NCBI GenBank assembly: GCA_963920635.1
Contig: OY987308.1
Location: 24,023,096 to 24,087,095, forward strand
DNA: 64,000 bases
DNA from: Pseudeuparius sepicola
Taxonomy: Eukaryota; Arthropoda; Insecta; Coleoptera; Anthribidae
Direction of reading: 5' to 3'
The notes under the pieces were generated by a model. The model was not told where the DNA came from. It ran no database searches and worked only from the letters and a program-made list of their open reading frames with translations. Below are positions 21,800 through 34,159 of the stretch, piece by piece. Position 1 is the stretch's first letter. Each line of letters starts with the position of its first letter. The position numbers and the translations under genes were made by a program.

Positions 21800-23430
21800 A
21801 TAGTTTTGAGACGGGTTAGGTTAACCGAAAGTTACTGCGACGTCTTGAAATAAATTACATTTGCTAAGGTGGTGGCACATATCCAGTTCCAATTCAGCCA
21901 TTCGAACTGCTAGAAGTCATTTGTATTCCCCGATAGATCATCCTGTTACCGAGCCCCAGCCAGCTCGCCTGGGTGTAGCAAATTATCGACGATATACGAC
22001 TATGAAATAGAATAAAATGCTGCGCAAAAAAATGCAGCCAAATCAACACGAAGTTTTAATTTACTGCGCCCTGCCGGTTGTATTTTTTTGTTGATGTATC
22101 GGGGGACGCGCGGAAATTTATCAGAATTTAAATTTGGTTTCCGAGCGCTGACGTAAAAAATATTTATAATAATTGAAACGCACACCTGCAGTTAAAAAAA
22201 CAATACGAACAAAAACCCATGCAAATTTAGGGTCAAAAATGCGCAGTACCTTTAGGTCTATGGAAACCACCGACTTTCGATTACGAACAATATATTTTAC
22301 TCTTGACCGGTGATGCCAAATTTATTGTCATCGTTAATTTGAAGTGTGAAAAAAATTAAAAACTCAACAAAAAAAATACAAATTCCTGTCATCCATATAA
22401 GCGTCGCCCCACAATGTTACAAATGGTTGTGGTCCATTTTCATTTTTCTCTTCTTCGGGTGCAAAAACGTCAAGCCTTTGAGCACCGCGTCCATTCATTT
22501 GTCGTCCAAAGTTAAAACCACGGAACTTTTTTTGTTGTGACAAATCGACCGGGCGCCTCCTTTTCGACAGAAAAAACCAGCCGCATATGACGCAACGTTA
22601 TTTCCGCTTTCGAGCCTGAGATTCTTCGCGGTCGATGTGGAATAAAATGTTGGCGGGCTTTTATCGGATTATTAAAATGCTGTGTTTGGTTTTATGTGGC
22701 TCGGCGGGCGTGTTTCGAAGTTTTAGGTATTCATTCGGCGAGATATGCCGCCTTACGCCGCGTAAAACATAGCTTGGAAGAATGATTGCTACTTTGTTCA
22801 GATGAATAATGCAATTCTACGCGATATTCTGTATTGAAATATGGACGTTATTGCCTTTAAATTAAATTCGAATGTTGAATCATTTAAATCCATCGAAATA
22901 ATAGATAAGTAGTATGGAAGTCGCATAACTTCAGAGAGAATTTTTAATATAAACATATTTAGAAAAAACAATATGTAACGAATATTTAAAAATTATTTTT
23001 TTTTAAATCAGAAAATTAGCCATAGCTATTTTATTTTTTATAATAACTATGCCGAGTATTATATTTTTGGAAAGCTAAAAAAATGACCGATTTGATAAAG
23101 CCACTGCCAACTATGATTTACATTTAAAAAAACAAAAGTTTATGTCATATCTCAAAAAGCACAAACAACATAAAAAATTGGCTTAGATTATCTTATTAAG
23201 CCCAAAATTATCTACAATTTTTGTCTCTACAGTTTTTCTGTATAATCAGAAATAACGGAGCTACACAGATCTGATGAAATAGCAAAAAATCACTCTTTTC
23301 AAAATATCTAGTGAGCCATGAACTTTTTTAAAAATCCAAAAGGGGCATTAGATTGAGCATTCAAAACTGCAATTCTTTCCCCATTTAACCTTTGTTCTAG
23401 CTCTGCTAGTTTCCGCGATCCCCAAAGTGG
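21800..23430. other. Intergenic, nothing recognised
   Basis: AT-rich, with only short open frames (60-70 codons) lacking motifs. Confidence 0.4.
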
Positions 23431-23437
23431 GCAAATC

Positions 23438-24570
23438 TTCATTTTTGGAGATAATCGCCTAAACTTTTTTTTGTTTGAAAGGCCTTCAAAAGCCGCTTCT
23501 TTTGACCTTCCTGCCATTTTCAAAATGCTAATCCAGGGCTGGCTGCGATTTTTTTATACCCCCGATTTTCACGAAAACCATTTAGCGATTTTTTTATTTA
23601 AAATCTGACCCCTTATATACCAAATTTGAATAAAAAATATACAGGGAGTTTTATTCTGCAGGGTGTCAAAGTTGAGCAAAATAGGAATTTTAAAGGCATC
23701 TGCCAAAAGTCAAGTGTGCTATGGAATCCCCTCAAAACAGTTGAATGGTCAATAGGACCACTCAAGGTGTTGGTGTGCAAAGGTCCAATACAAAATATAC
23801 AGAGTGTTCTTATCTGTGCCATCTCAAATTGCTAAATTTTTGGAACTTTATACGGGTCAAAAATGGAGTATATCAAAACCGCTCCACACACTATAAACGA
23901 ACTAAATCTAAAAAATACAGAAGCCTGCCAGTCAGTTAAGGTGGCTGGTGTGCCACAACAGGAAACGCATAGAAAATGTATCATCTTACACAGTGACTTT
24001 ACTGAGAAAGGTCCAATAATTTAAATTGTTTTTATTTGTTACTTATCATTTTGTACAGAAATACATTACTTTTGTGTTTATCGATATTTTTTCAATGATT
24101 CCAGAGCACTCTTGATCCGAATAAGTTTCATAAAATTTCAGAATTTTGAGATGGCCCAGAGAAAAATACCCTGTATATATTTGTAGTAAATCTTTTCACA
24201 AAAACATTTTGAGTGGTCCTGTTGACCATTCAACTATTTTGAAGGGATTCCATGGCACACTTGACTCGCCAGATGTCTTTAAAATTCCTATTTTGCTCAA
24301 CTTTGATACCCTGGGAAATGGAACTCCCTGTATATTTTTCGTTCAAATTTTTTTATATGGGGGTTTTGGGGTGTTCTGATTAGCGCTGTAGGGTTAGATT
24401 TTAAATAAAAAAGACGCTAAATTGTTTTCGTGAAAATCGGAGGTATAAAAAAATCGTAGACGGCCCTGGATTATCATTTTGAAAATGGCAGGAAGGTCAA
24501 AAGAAGGGGCTCTTCGAGGCCTTTCAAACAAAAAAAAGTTTAGGCGATTATCTCCAAAAATGAAGATGTT
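23438..24570. mobile_element. Large inverted-repeat (foldback) element
   Basis: The arms at about 23438-23845 and 24125-24570 are reverse complements with some mismatches and indels. Both contain AGTGGTCCTATTGACCATTC-like sequence, ACTCCCTGTATA-type motifs and a short open frame starting MAGRSKE. The loop is about 280 bp. The right side runs on to GGACACCCTG near 24604. Beyond the palindrome the left arm continues with an open frame (23308-23523, minus) that the right arm lacks, so one end is rearranged. Confidence 0.75.
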
Positions 24571-24604
24571 ACGGATTTGTACAGTTTTAAAGTTGGACAC
24601 CCTG

Positions 24605-25327
24605 TGTATATATATAGCTTACTGAAGTTTGGCAGTTCCTCTTTCTACACGCCTTCCATATTACTTATAAATTCGATGATTACATCCCATTCTAAAATTT
24701 CAAGATAAAAGGGTTTTTCTCATTACTCGCGTTAATAATAAATTGCATCGTTTTAAGATCGTTTCATTCTCCTCAATTTCAAATCGATAGCTTTGGAACT
24801 TGGAGCCGAACTATTCCAACTTTAATGGTCGTCATTTATAGATGAAAATCTCTTTAATCTACATGTTTTATCTTTTGGAATAATCTACTTTCACGGTCGA
24901 TACTTTTGTAAATTAAAATATTTTAAACCTTCTGCAATATTTAAAATAAACAATGAAAATATACACACTTATATTTTCTGCTAGTCTTCAAGGGTGATCA
25001 CTTAAATAAAAAAAAGCCAGCGGACACCCGCGCTTAGATAAGCACTTGCGTTAGTCTTTCCGCTGTAACTTTCCAACGGCTGCAGATGTTACCCTCAAAT
25101 TTGGCACGCAAATTCACGAGCACAAGGTACCTGTTCGCGCGTTGCTTTTGAACAAGATACGCACAAAATTGCGCTCGGTCGAAAAATATTTTTAAAAGAT
25201 AAAAGGTACAAAATCTATTGCCTGTATACCTTCAAACTGCGGGACCCTCTCCATTCCTGTCACGTGCCAGATCTCGGACAATGCACTTGTCGGAAAGGCA
25301 GCACCTCATTTTGTCCTCGTTTTTCAG
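24605..25327. other. Intergenic, nothing recognised
   Basis: AT-rich to about 24980, then more mixed composition leading into the candidate exon at 25328. No other feature seen. Confidence 0.4.
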
Positions 25328-25405
25328 AGCCGGGAGCGAGTCTGCAACGAACAGGCGACATGTTAGAATCCCCGGAGACAACTGGACAGCTTAGGGATGC
25401 ATTAG
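25328..25405 (+). other. Candidate internal exon (78 bp)
   Basis: Bounded by a pyrimidine-rich acceptor (CCTCGTTTTTCAG) and a consensus donor (TTAG|GTAAGT). One of the three frames is open throughout and includes an ATG followed by LESPETTGQLRDAL. GC content is higher than around it. If joined to the receptor exon at 37728 the ATG frame would end after a few codons (ESRR, then TGA), so it would be 5' UTR with an upstream ORF. It could equally belong to an unseen gene. Confidence 0.3.
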
Positions 25406-25825
25406 GTAAGTTGAGATGGCGAGAAAACACGGATTCCACGACATAGACAGATTGCGTGGTGTATGGGTTCGCATTTTGCACTGTAACTTTTCAAGGGCCC
25501 TGTCGCACGGTAAAAAGGAGGACAGGGTTGGGTTGGGTTGGCAACGAAATTTGCTACGTGGTATCTTTGGGATATCTCTTAATTTTTCAGGTTATCGCAT
25601 TTTTAAAGTCACAACTTAAAATTCGTCAAAGTTTACGAAGTTTCGATGGCAGAAAACTCCCAAACAAATAAAAAACTTTTAATCTGTCGTGAGGATCATT
25701 GTGACAAACACTTCTGCCATTTTTTGCAATACTAAAGCTCAGCTTTTAATTTTTCCCTCCTTTAATAACATATATGTTTCTGATTTTTGTTAAAATGTTT
25801 TCTGTAGTATAATAATTATGATATA

Positions 25826-26513
25826 CAGTGTGTCCACGGATAGAGTTCACGTAGGGTGTAAATGACAAAAAAATTTCGAGTTGAAATTTCAGCTTCTGGG
25901 GATCAGCCCTGCTTGGTTTTAAACTAATTTGTGACATAATTTTATTTTCGAAAAATCACGTATGCCTTGGGAATTTTGAAAAAACTAATTTTCCACATCA
26001 GTAAAGTGCCCTTTCTGTAAGTTTTGCGACAAAATGTTATTAAGGAAACTTGTTCAGAATGAAGAACTAGGTTTGCGAAATTTCGAAAGTCTAGGCCTAC
26101 TTTGATTTTTTGGTATTTTTTCCTACTTTTCTTCAGAAAAGTGCACTTTGGGTAGCTTTCACATTAAAATGTTATTAAGAAAACTTGTTCAGAATGAAAA
26201 GCTGAGTAGGTGTGAAAGAATTGCAAAAGCCTAGGTCTACTTTAATTTGTATGCGTTTTAAATTTTTTAGCAGAAAAAATCAAAGTATACCTAGGCTTTT
26301 GAAATTCTTTCACACCTATCCAGTTTTTCATTGTGAACGAGTTTTCTTAATAACATTTTAATGTGAAAGCTACCCAAAGTGCACTTTTCTGAAGAAAAGT
26401 GGGAAAAAATACCAAAAAATGAAAGTAGGCCCAGAATTTCGAAATTTCGCAAACCTACTCAGTTCTGTTTTTGTCATTTACACCCTACGTGAACTCTATC
26501 CGTGGACACACTG
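25826..26513. mobile_element. Palindromic element, relative of P-CAGTGTGTCC
   Basis: Starts CAGTGTGTCCACGGATAGAG at 25826 and ends with the reverse complement at 26513, with TA on both sides. The first 17 bases match the ends of the elements at 18472 and 31975, but the arms then differ (CACGTAGGGTGTAAATGAC). A TAGGCCTACTTTGATTTTTT motif inside recalls the interior of those elements. It is a sister family of about 688 bp and is non-coding. Confidence 0.88.
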
Positions 26514-26542
26514 TATATATAATAAAATAACTGATATATATA

Positions 26543-27603
26543 TAGGGTGATTCAGTTTTATTCTGGGACATTTCAACAGGTGATAGGAAACCAAAAAGTA
26601 ACCGCACTTTTTTGTATAAACTATAACTTTTTAAGGCCTTATAAAGAAAGTTACAGGGTGTTAAAGTTGGAAAAAATATGCGGACTTTATTAAATATTTA
26701 CCAAACTAGTTGAGATATTTAAGTCATGGGTTAGCATAAAATCTGTTAATATAAAACACCTTGGCGATTAAGTGGGTAATTAGAATAATAATTATTGTAT
26801 TTAGAACAAAAAATTAATCACCGTGTATAACAATAAAATGTATCAAATTTCTTATGTAAATTTTGATTGTAAACAAAAACGTCCTCTTAGCATTTTTTGA
26901 TTTGATTTTATTTTTTCTTATTAGTTCCGGGTATTTCTGAAAAATTAACATAAAAATTATCTCCATAAATAAGACTCAAAGTGGAAAAAATGTGTTTCTT
27001 ACTTTAAATACAGTAAGTTTTCCCAATAAACTTACCCATTCAAGGTTTTACTTTTCAAGATACAGAGCGTAACATTAATTTTATCTCCCTTAAATGTCTT
27101 AGACCCTGTTTCTTTAAAAGTATAGCCTTAAATAGGTAAGTTTATAGTAAAAAGTTACTTAACTTAAAGTAGTAAACACATTATTTCTACTTTAAGTCTT
27201 AGCAAATTTTTTAAACAATTTTTCAGAAATACCCCGAAATAATACTTACAAAAAATCACATAAAAAATGTCAAGGGGACGTTTTTGTTTACAATTAAACA
27301 TTTTATTGCTATTTACAAGGTGGTTCATTTTTTCTAAAAACAATTATTGCACTATAATTAAGTACCCACTTCTCCGCCACTGGTTGTTAAAGGTGTTTGA
27401 TATTAACAGGGCTTATGCCATCCCATGCCGTTATAACGTGTACCAAATATGACTTAAATATCTCAACTAGTTTGGTAAATATTCAGTAAAGTCCACATAT
27501 TTTTTACAACTTTAACGCCCTGCAACTCTTTTATGAGGCATTAAAAATATATAGTTTATACAAGAAAGTGCGGCAAGTGATATGTTGAAGTGTCCAAGAA
27601 TAA
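26543..27603. mobile_element. Degraded palindromic element, ~1.06 kb
   Basis: The left end TAGGGTGATTCAGTTTTATT and the right end near 27603 are complementary with many changes. The arms share CTATAACTTTTTAAGGCCTT / CATTAAAAATATATAGTTTA and ACAGGGTGTTAAAGTTG / CAACTTTAACGCCCTG. A related end occurs at about 60461. An older member of the CAGGGTG group. Confidence 0.7.
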
Positions 27604-29146
27604 GAATAAGATAAGAATAGAAGCTCTTCATAAAGCCCAATCGATAATTTTTTCTTTATCGTATTAACACATTTGTCAGCTCTACGTCAAATGCCAACGT
27701 AAATCGAATTAAAAACTCACCGCGGCTCGGTCCCGCGGTAAACATTTAGCGTCTGGTCGTGTTAAAACCATAGCAACGTCGCTCTTGGAATTAGATTAGG
27801 CAACGCAGCATCGGAATGCCGAATAACGCTGTCCCACAGTAAACACATTTTGAATGCGTTGGCATAAACGGAGGACCGAACACAGGACGGTCTAGTTGGC
27901 TATGTAAAGCACTTATAAATATACACAAGGGGAGACGGAGTGGGGGTATTTTCTTGACGTAATGTTTTCCAAGTAGTCTTCACAATACGTGAAGAAGACA
28001 GAGCCTACTGCGTTAAATCAAGGTGTGACAGTGACGGAGGTGCAGACCTACTTCAAATCAAAGTTTACACAAAAAAAAGGACAATATACAAACCCTTCCG
28101 AGAGCGTTGGTCGAAACTAATATTTAGCAAGTTATAAGTTTGTGAGATATTTCCGAAAAGTTTCCGATACAAACTCCTAAGTTAATTTTCTTGTCTGGGG
28201 AATCCGAATCAGATATTTCGATTACTTATTCCTAAATAAGTGGGCTTCTTTGGGCCGGAAAAGTGCAAGAAACTTTTGTTATAATAGCATCTGGGTCGAA
28301 AAATATAAAATACGTTCATCATCTCAGAAAAATAACCAATGATAACATTAAAGTAATAAATGTAACTATTAATTCCTCGCATGTCACAGTTTTAAACTAA
28401 GACTAAATCGTTGTACCTGCACACGGGCGTAATGTTTGTTTACTTTGATAAATTTCCCTTATATATTGTTTGACTACAAACGTATGCATTTTGATGCTTT
28501 TACTCCCTCTATCCTTTTTTATTCTTCTGAGGTTGGGATAAAATGTGTTTGCTTATAGAATACTTTATTTTTAGCTTCTAGGAACATAACATTTTATATT
28601 TTTATGAAACATAATTGTTTTTATATTACTTTAATGTGGCACAACTGTTTAGTACATTCCTAGTGTAGGTTGACGTTGGAATTTCTGCTTAAAAATACTG
28701 CCACAGCCCGAGAAATTCCATATTCCGTAGCCCTAAGCGGTGAACACGAAATATCATACCTACATGTCCCTAGAGATATGAAATATTCGCCATGTTCGGC
28801 AAGAAATTGTCCGTAAAATCGAAATTGCAAGAGAAAAATGCCGTTTCCGCGTATTAGGACACTTCATCTTTATAAGAACGCTTCGTATGGAACATTATCT
28901 TCAGAGATGATTCCGTAAGAAAATTGGGCTATTATTTAAAATATGATAAGAGTTTTTGACAGCTTTCCTAGGCACGTAGGCAACAGCAAAACTTCGAAAC
29001 ACCTTGTGTGCAAGGAGAGTGCAAGGAGAGTGCACGAGAATTTTCAGAGTTACGGAAAAGTTCGATAACATCGATAATTCAACGCCTGCCAATATGAACC
29101 AATGAAATGACATAATTTATGAAATATTAACCAATCAGGTGATGAT
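27604..29146. other. Intergenic, nothing recognised
   Basis: No supported gene. A 14-bp direct duplication (GTGCAAGGAGAGTG) lies at about 29010-29035. Confidence 0.4.
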
Positions 29147-29861
29147 TTCAGCGATTATTTCCCTCATACTGCTTGCATCCAATAAGGTAGCCCCTTCCAT
29201 AAAAATCCAACCAATGATATGCGTCTGCTAGCGATAATTTGCACTAGTGCAATTATCGGTAATTGCACTTGTGCAAATTATCACTTCTGTTGGATCTGTT
29301 GGATACAAACACGTACCTACTTCTTAAAGTTTGTGTGTTTCACACTGTTCTAAATTATGCAGCTTATAAATTATGTCGCGGTACTATTAAGCATTGTATC
29401 AATGAATTTATATAACTTTTACATTGCTAAATTCTTGTTATTTAGACCTCCGCCTCTGTTTAAATTTATGAAACATTCAGAAAATAAACCAACGCCGACA
29501 GGGTGTAGGTATAATCGCATTTGCCTTGGATACCCAAGCGTCATGTTTGTTTACTCGAACGCTACAGTCGAAGCTGTCAATAAACTCGTTCAAAATGAGT
29601 CGTTTTGGAAATGTAAACATAGAAAAAATTAATACAGAAATTATTAAATCGTATTCGTGAAAAATAATCTCGACAAATACCACTCGTGCCGGAAATTTTT
29701 CTAGATAATTTTATTCTCAAGCCCTATTTTGCCATTAGCAAAACCACTCGTACAAATTGGGCTTTTATTTTCTGATAAAATCCCAAGAGTGAAGGCAAAA
29801 TAGCACTTTCGAAAAAATTATCGATAAAATTTCCGGCACTAGTGATATTACATACGATAAT
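29147..29861 (+). repeat. Dispersed repeat family R2, copy 1
   Basis: Shares about 700 bp with 57988-58931. Landmarks are TTCAGCGATTATTTCCCTC, TTAAAGTTTGTGTGTTTCAC and TAATCGCATTTGCCTTGGAT, and it ends near AAAATTTCCGGCAC. It includes short palindromes (GATAATTTGCACTAGTGCAA). The open frame 29357-29632 spans the repeat and is not conserved as coding in the second copy. Confidence 0.75.
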
Positions 29862-30226
29862 ACCACTAGTGGTATTTTCGCTGTAATCCTACTCTCTTAG
29901 TTACGTCCTAGTTACGCTAAACCAATATTGTGGCGGCTAAAACTGATAACCCGATAACTTCTTCACATTACCAAATTTAATATAGGACTAGAATGTATCT
30001 TTTTAGTTAACACATTGATCGTTAAATATCTATTAGCACAAAAAATGTATTCAGAACCGAAAGCTCAACATAAATGACAGCTGTCAAATGGACTTTAACT
30101 TTTATGGCTACATACACACTGAAAAATTATTAAACTATTACAACATGCAGTTGTTAAATTACCTTTTTAAATACAACTCGTGGTATGCGTAATAGTAGAT
30201 AATACCTTTCGTTAATTTATCACTCA

Positions 30227-30297
30227 TTATAATCCCAATGCTAAGAAAATACCACTGGTGCTGCGCAGTCGTGGTATTTTCAGATTTGGGATTATAA
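30227..30297. repeat. Imperfect 71-bp hairpin
   Basis: TTATAATCCCAA at 30227 pairs with TTGGGATTATAA ending at 30297, and AAAATACCAC pairs with CGTGGTATTTT closer in. It resembles the ACCACTAGTGG palindromes of the neighbouring R2 repeat. Confidence 0.6.
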
Positions 30298-31276
30298 TCT
30301 GGACCAACATTAGTGTTGAAGCAATAGCAATCATTGGTTTGGAAATCTGAAAGTAGGTAACTGAAATATGCAAATTTGGAACACAAGCCTATAGAAGAGG
30401 TTAGAGCATCTTTCTCTAGACTCCTTCAATCTGATGGTTATAAATAATCGCTCGTAGCTATATATAATCTAGCAATACTAATAAGTACCTGTTCGTGTGG
30501 CAGCCCATCCAATTTGAAAGCCAAATTGGCGCCATCAGCTCTTAATCAAAAACCCGTTATTTGCGGGGCAGGGGTTGTTAGTACTTCGAAAACAGACGAT
30601 GCGGGCCTCTGTAATAGGATTATCTAAACCTCGGGGATGTACGGGCTCTGTTATTTTCTTTTCGGGTGCAATTTTCTAAATGAATGAGAAGGGGTGGAAA
30701 GGCCGTGAATATTAACTGTGAGTTTATAAGAGTAATGACTGGCGCAGTCTATTAATAGTCGCATTTTTCGCTGTATTTTCGTTATAGTTTCCCGATGAAA
30801 GCCTTAAAAGTTGTTAATAAGTTCTTCGTCTAGTATATCAGCGTTTAAAGTTTTTAGCTCCGAAAACGTGTTCTCTGATTAGATTTGAGCGTCAAACTTA
30901 TGGAAACACGCCGTGCAAACTCGGAATTTAGTACTTTGCAGAGTTTATACACAACATATTTTACACTTAACAAAGAAAAATGCGCTACTTTTCAATTTAA
31001 CTGACTCGAAATTATTATAGTAGTAATATCTACGATGCTAGCCGTCGATTTTTCCTGTCAGAAATAGAGTGATTAAGCACTCGTCCTGTCGTGGTCGATT
31101 GAATAAACATCGGGTGCGGAACACGCTATAGATATGCTTCGGATTACTCTGGACCACTCAGTCGCTATGGAAACACTCCAAAATGTATATCACCATACGA
31201 GTGTGCCTGTCTACATGAGAAACTAGTCGATTTAATAGTAGAAATCGAGTTTTATTAGGTAAAATAACTAATAAAG
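30298..31276. other. Intergenic, nothing recognised
   Basis: No gene or repeat that I can support. Confidence 0.4.
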
Positions 31277-31412
31277 GACATCGCCCATCCATGTGCCGAC
31301 AGCGCGAGGCGTTGCTTGACTTGATCATATCTATATCTTGATCAAGATCGATATGACACGGCTTACGTAAAAATAATATTGATGTTCACACAGAATATTT
31401 ATACTTGATACT
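31277..31412 (+). repeat. Dispersed repeat family R1, degenerate partial copy
   Basis: CGCCCATCCATG, CAGCGCGAGGCGTTGCTTGA and GATATGACACGGC parallel the start of the copies at 58959 and 60864, with many substitutions and a small insertion. Confidence 0.5.
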
Positions 31413-31974
31413 TTATTCGCCGGGCGTACTGGCATATTTCAGCGCCTGAAAGCGCTTCGCCACTGAAACGAGTCAGTCAAAACTCGGCCGCCGTCAGAAT
31501 CCACGAAACGCCCCCAATTAAATTAATTAGCGATGGAACAAATGCACCGGAGCGTAACTCTTCGCAAAAATGTCGCCTTTGTGCGGATTTTGAACACAAT
31601 CGAGGTTTTCCGGTCTTAATTAAATTTTTTTTTTGTCGGGCGTTGGATTTTTTGAAGCCAACAGAACAGGGGTTGGCTAGAAATGGGCTATCAAAGCGTC
31701 GACTTTTAAGGCAGACGATACTTCAATGCTTTGCTGTAACGAACGAAAGGACTTCGTTGGTCGACCCTAGAGAAAGTAGGTATAATATGCGAAAGAAGGA
31801 AAATTCGAAATGTACATTTTTGTATAAGAGAATACGAATTAATTGGTATATAGAATTGTAGGCTATATTATTTTAAGAAAGAATGTTGTTAGTAGTATAT
31901 TTATAGGGCTTCTGTGACAATCCTGCACACACAAAAAAGTATATTCGAAACGAATATACATATAGGTACATATA

Positions 31975-32803
31975 AAGTGTGTCCACGGATGGACTTAACT
32001 ATACTTGTAAATTTTTTTATTTTCAATTCTTCGAAAAAAGTCATTCTTCATAAAAAAGTCTGCTTGTTCTTAAAATAAAATTGGCATGGAAAAAGTTGAC
32101 ATTACTTATACTGGGTGACCAGAAAATTAAAGAAACGTTAATTAGCATAAGAGTAAACTACTTCTATTTGTAGAGATAATGAAAAAAGTTATAAAGAAAA
32201 TTTGCTCAGCGTGGTAAGCTACTTAAGTGTACAAAATTTCAAAGCGTTAGGCCTACGTCGATTTTTTTATTTTTCTCTTGTTTTTCTTCGATTAAATAAT
32301 TTTCTGTAGGTAGTGAGACAAAAGTTATAAATAAAAGTTACTCAGAATAGGAAACTGTGTATGATGGAAAATTTTTTGACGATCCTAGGCCCACTTTGCG
32401 TTTCCTCCACAATTTTCCAAAATACAAAGTAGGCCTAGAATCGTAAAATTTTGTCATCATGCGCAGTTTTACATTCTGGGGAAGTTTTCTTAATACAGTT
32501 TTGCCGTACTATTTACAGAAAACCATTTATTTGACAAAAAAGAGAATACAATAAAAAAATCGAAGTAGGCCTAACGCTTTGAAATTTTGTACACTTAAGT
32601 AGCTTACCACGCTGAGCAAATTTTCTTTATAACTTTTTTCATTATCTCTACAAATAGAGGTAATTTACTCTTATATGCTAATTAAGGTTTCTTTAATTTT
32701 CTGGTCACCCAGTATAAGTAATGTCAACTTTTTCCATGCCAATTTTATTTTAAGAACAAGCAGACTTTTACAAGTATAGTTAAGTCCATCCGTGGACACA
32801 CTG
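31975..32803. mobile_element. Palindromic element P-CAGTGTGTCC, copy 2
   Basis: Second copy of the element at 18472-19312, about 829 bp. It ends GGACACACTG with TA on both sides; the first base is A instead of C. Both copies share the terminal, subterminal and internal inverted motifs. This copy has an extra segment around 32405-32465 (AAATACAAAGTAGGCCTAG) and a deletion near the right end. Confidence 0.88.
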
Positions 32804-32837
32804 TATACACATCAGCAAAAATATCTTAATTTCACAG

Positions 32838-33296
32838 TTAATTAAGTATGGTTTGTACAAAACAAATCCCGATGCACGTCATCGTATACGGCATTGGAAA
32901 AGACTCGTCATAGGGACGCAGCGTTGCCGTCTCGTGATAAATAAAGATATAAACAATAACCGTCGCATTCACCATATTTTTAAACCACAAGCATAAAATG
33001 TATTTTATATGATAAACAGTTGTTTTACTCGGTCGCAAATTAAGTATAGCAAAACCTCGAAAAACGTACACCAAGCCGGTAAACAATGCAAAACGCGTGG
33101 AAACGTTCACGTGCGCGTCCACGAGGTTATAACTTAAAACTCGGGCTCTGGCGGTTGTAAATTCGGCAACGTCGCCCGTAGCGTAATCACATATGTTTTC
33201 ATATAAAACGTTGGTAACACAATTTTCGTCATTAATTGTTATTGATGACGTGCAACGGAATTTGCGTTGTACGAACCATATATTTGTAGTTTTCAA
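32838..33296 (-). CDS. Unrecognised 152-codon open frame
   Basis: The longest open frame of this 13-kb gene-poor stretch. It starts MKTTNIWFVQRKF and has two fairly hydrophobic stretches (around residues 68-85 and 108-125). I do not recognise a family and see no splice signals, promoter or upstream partner. The region is less AT-rich than its surroundings, which makes long open frames likelier by chance. Treat as hypothetical. Confidence 0.2.
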   Translation of the reverse strand: MKTTNIWFVQRKFRCTSSITINDENCVTNVLYENICDYATGDVAEFTTARARVLSYNLVDAHVNVSTRFALFTGLVYVFRGFAILNLRPSKTTVYHIKYILCLWFKNMVNATVIVYIFIYHETATLRPYDESFPMPYTMTCIGICFVQTILN

Positions 33297-33987
33297 GAAA
33301 GTAAAAATTTTCTCTTTAATTCACTTCAAACTTATTTATGTATTAAAAATAAATTTCTGAGTGTCATTGGTTCACTCCTCAATTGCTTTTAAGGTGGTAA
33401 CCAATCAGAAAAGTGTCATAGGAACCGCATGCCTTACCGTCGAGGTCAAGCTCTCACAGCGGACCCATAAGTACACTACTATTTTTCTCTAATAGTTTCG
33501 CCTAATGGTTCTTCTATTCATATTTGTTTTCGTTTTAATATTAAGGCATGTTCAACTTCCTTTACCTTCTTGTTCAATTAAATTATTCCGCCCAGCTATT
33601 TCAATCGTTCGATTCGGATCGCGCTTATTTAAAATTCTGCTCCGATTTCTTTATTAAAATCCACGCCCCCACCCCCAATGCCTGATTTGATTCAGTTTAC
33701 TTCCACCGAAATTGTTACTTTTGTAAAGGATAGGTATTATTATGGAGGACGATCTATAGCGGATAATACCGGTATCCTAAACCAACATTGACACGTTCCG
33801 TAGAAATTGCTTTTTAAGTTATGTATCGTATCTACCAGGCGTACCATTTCTCACGGCCAACATAAAAGATCGAAAACGCACAAAAGCTTCCGCAGAGTGG
33901 CATCCCCTTGTATCCTGAGCGAACACGGTGTAAGTGTACGCGTTACATCTTTTGTCGGGCAAACAATGGAATGGCAGATGTACGAGT

Positions 33988-34026
33988 CCCCCCCCCCCAC
34001 CCCCACCCCCACCCCCACCCCCACCC
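33988..34026 (+). repeat. (CCCCCA)n microsatellite
   Basis: A run of C followed by about five CCCCCA units. Confidence 0.9.
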
Positions 34027-34159
34027 GGAATAACAAATTTATCTCGGCGAAGATTAATGCGGATTTTATGCTAAGTTTATTTAAAATAGTCGCGTTTCGG
34101 GACAGATTAAACGTTCAGTAAATGGTACTCTGAAGAAAAAATCGATTTATTATATTCGT

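Noticed and set aside
29357..29632. 91-codon frame in repeat R2
   Set aside because: Its counterpart at 58.5 kb is not conserved as an open frame in the same reading, so it is not a coding gene.
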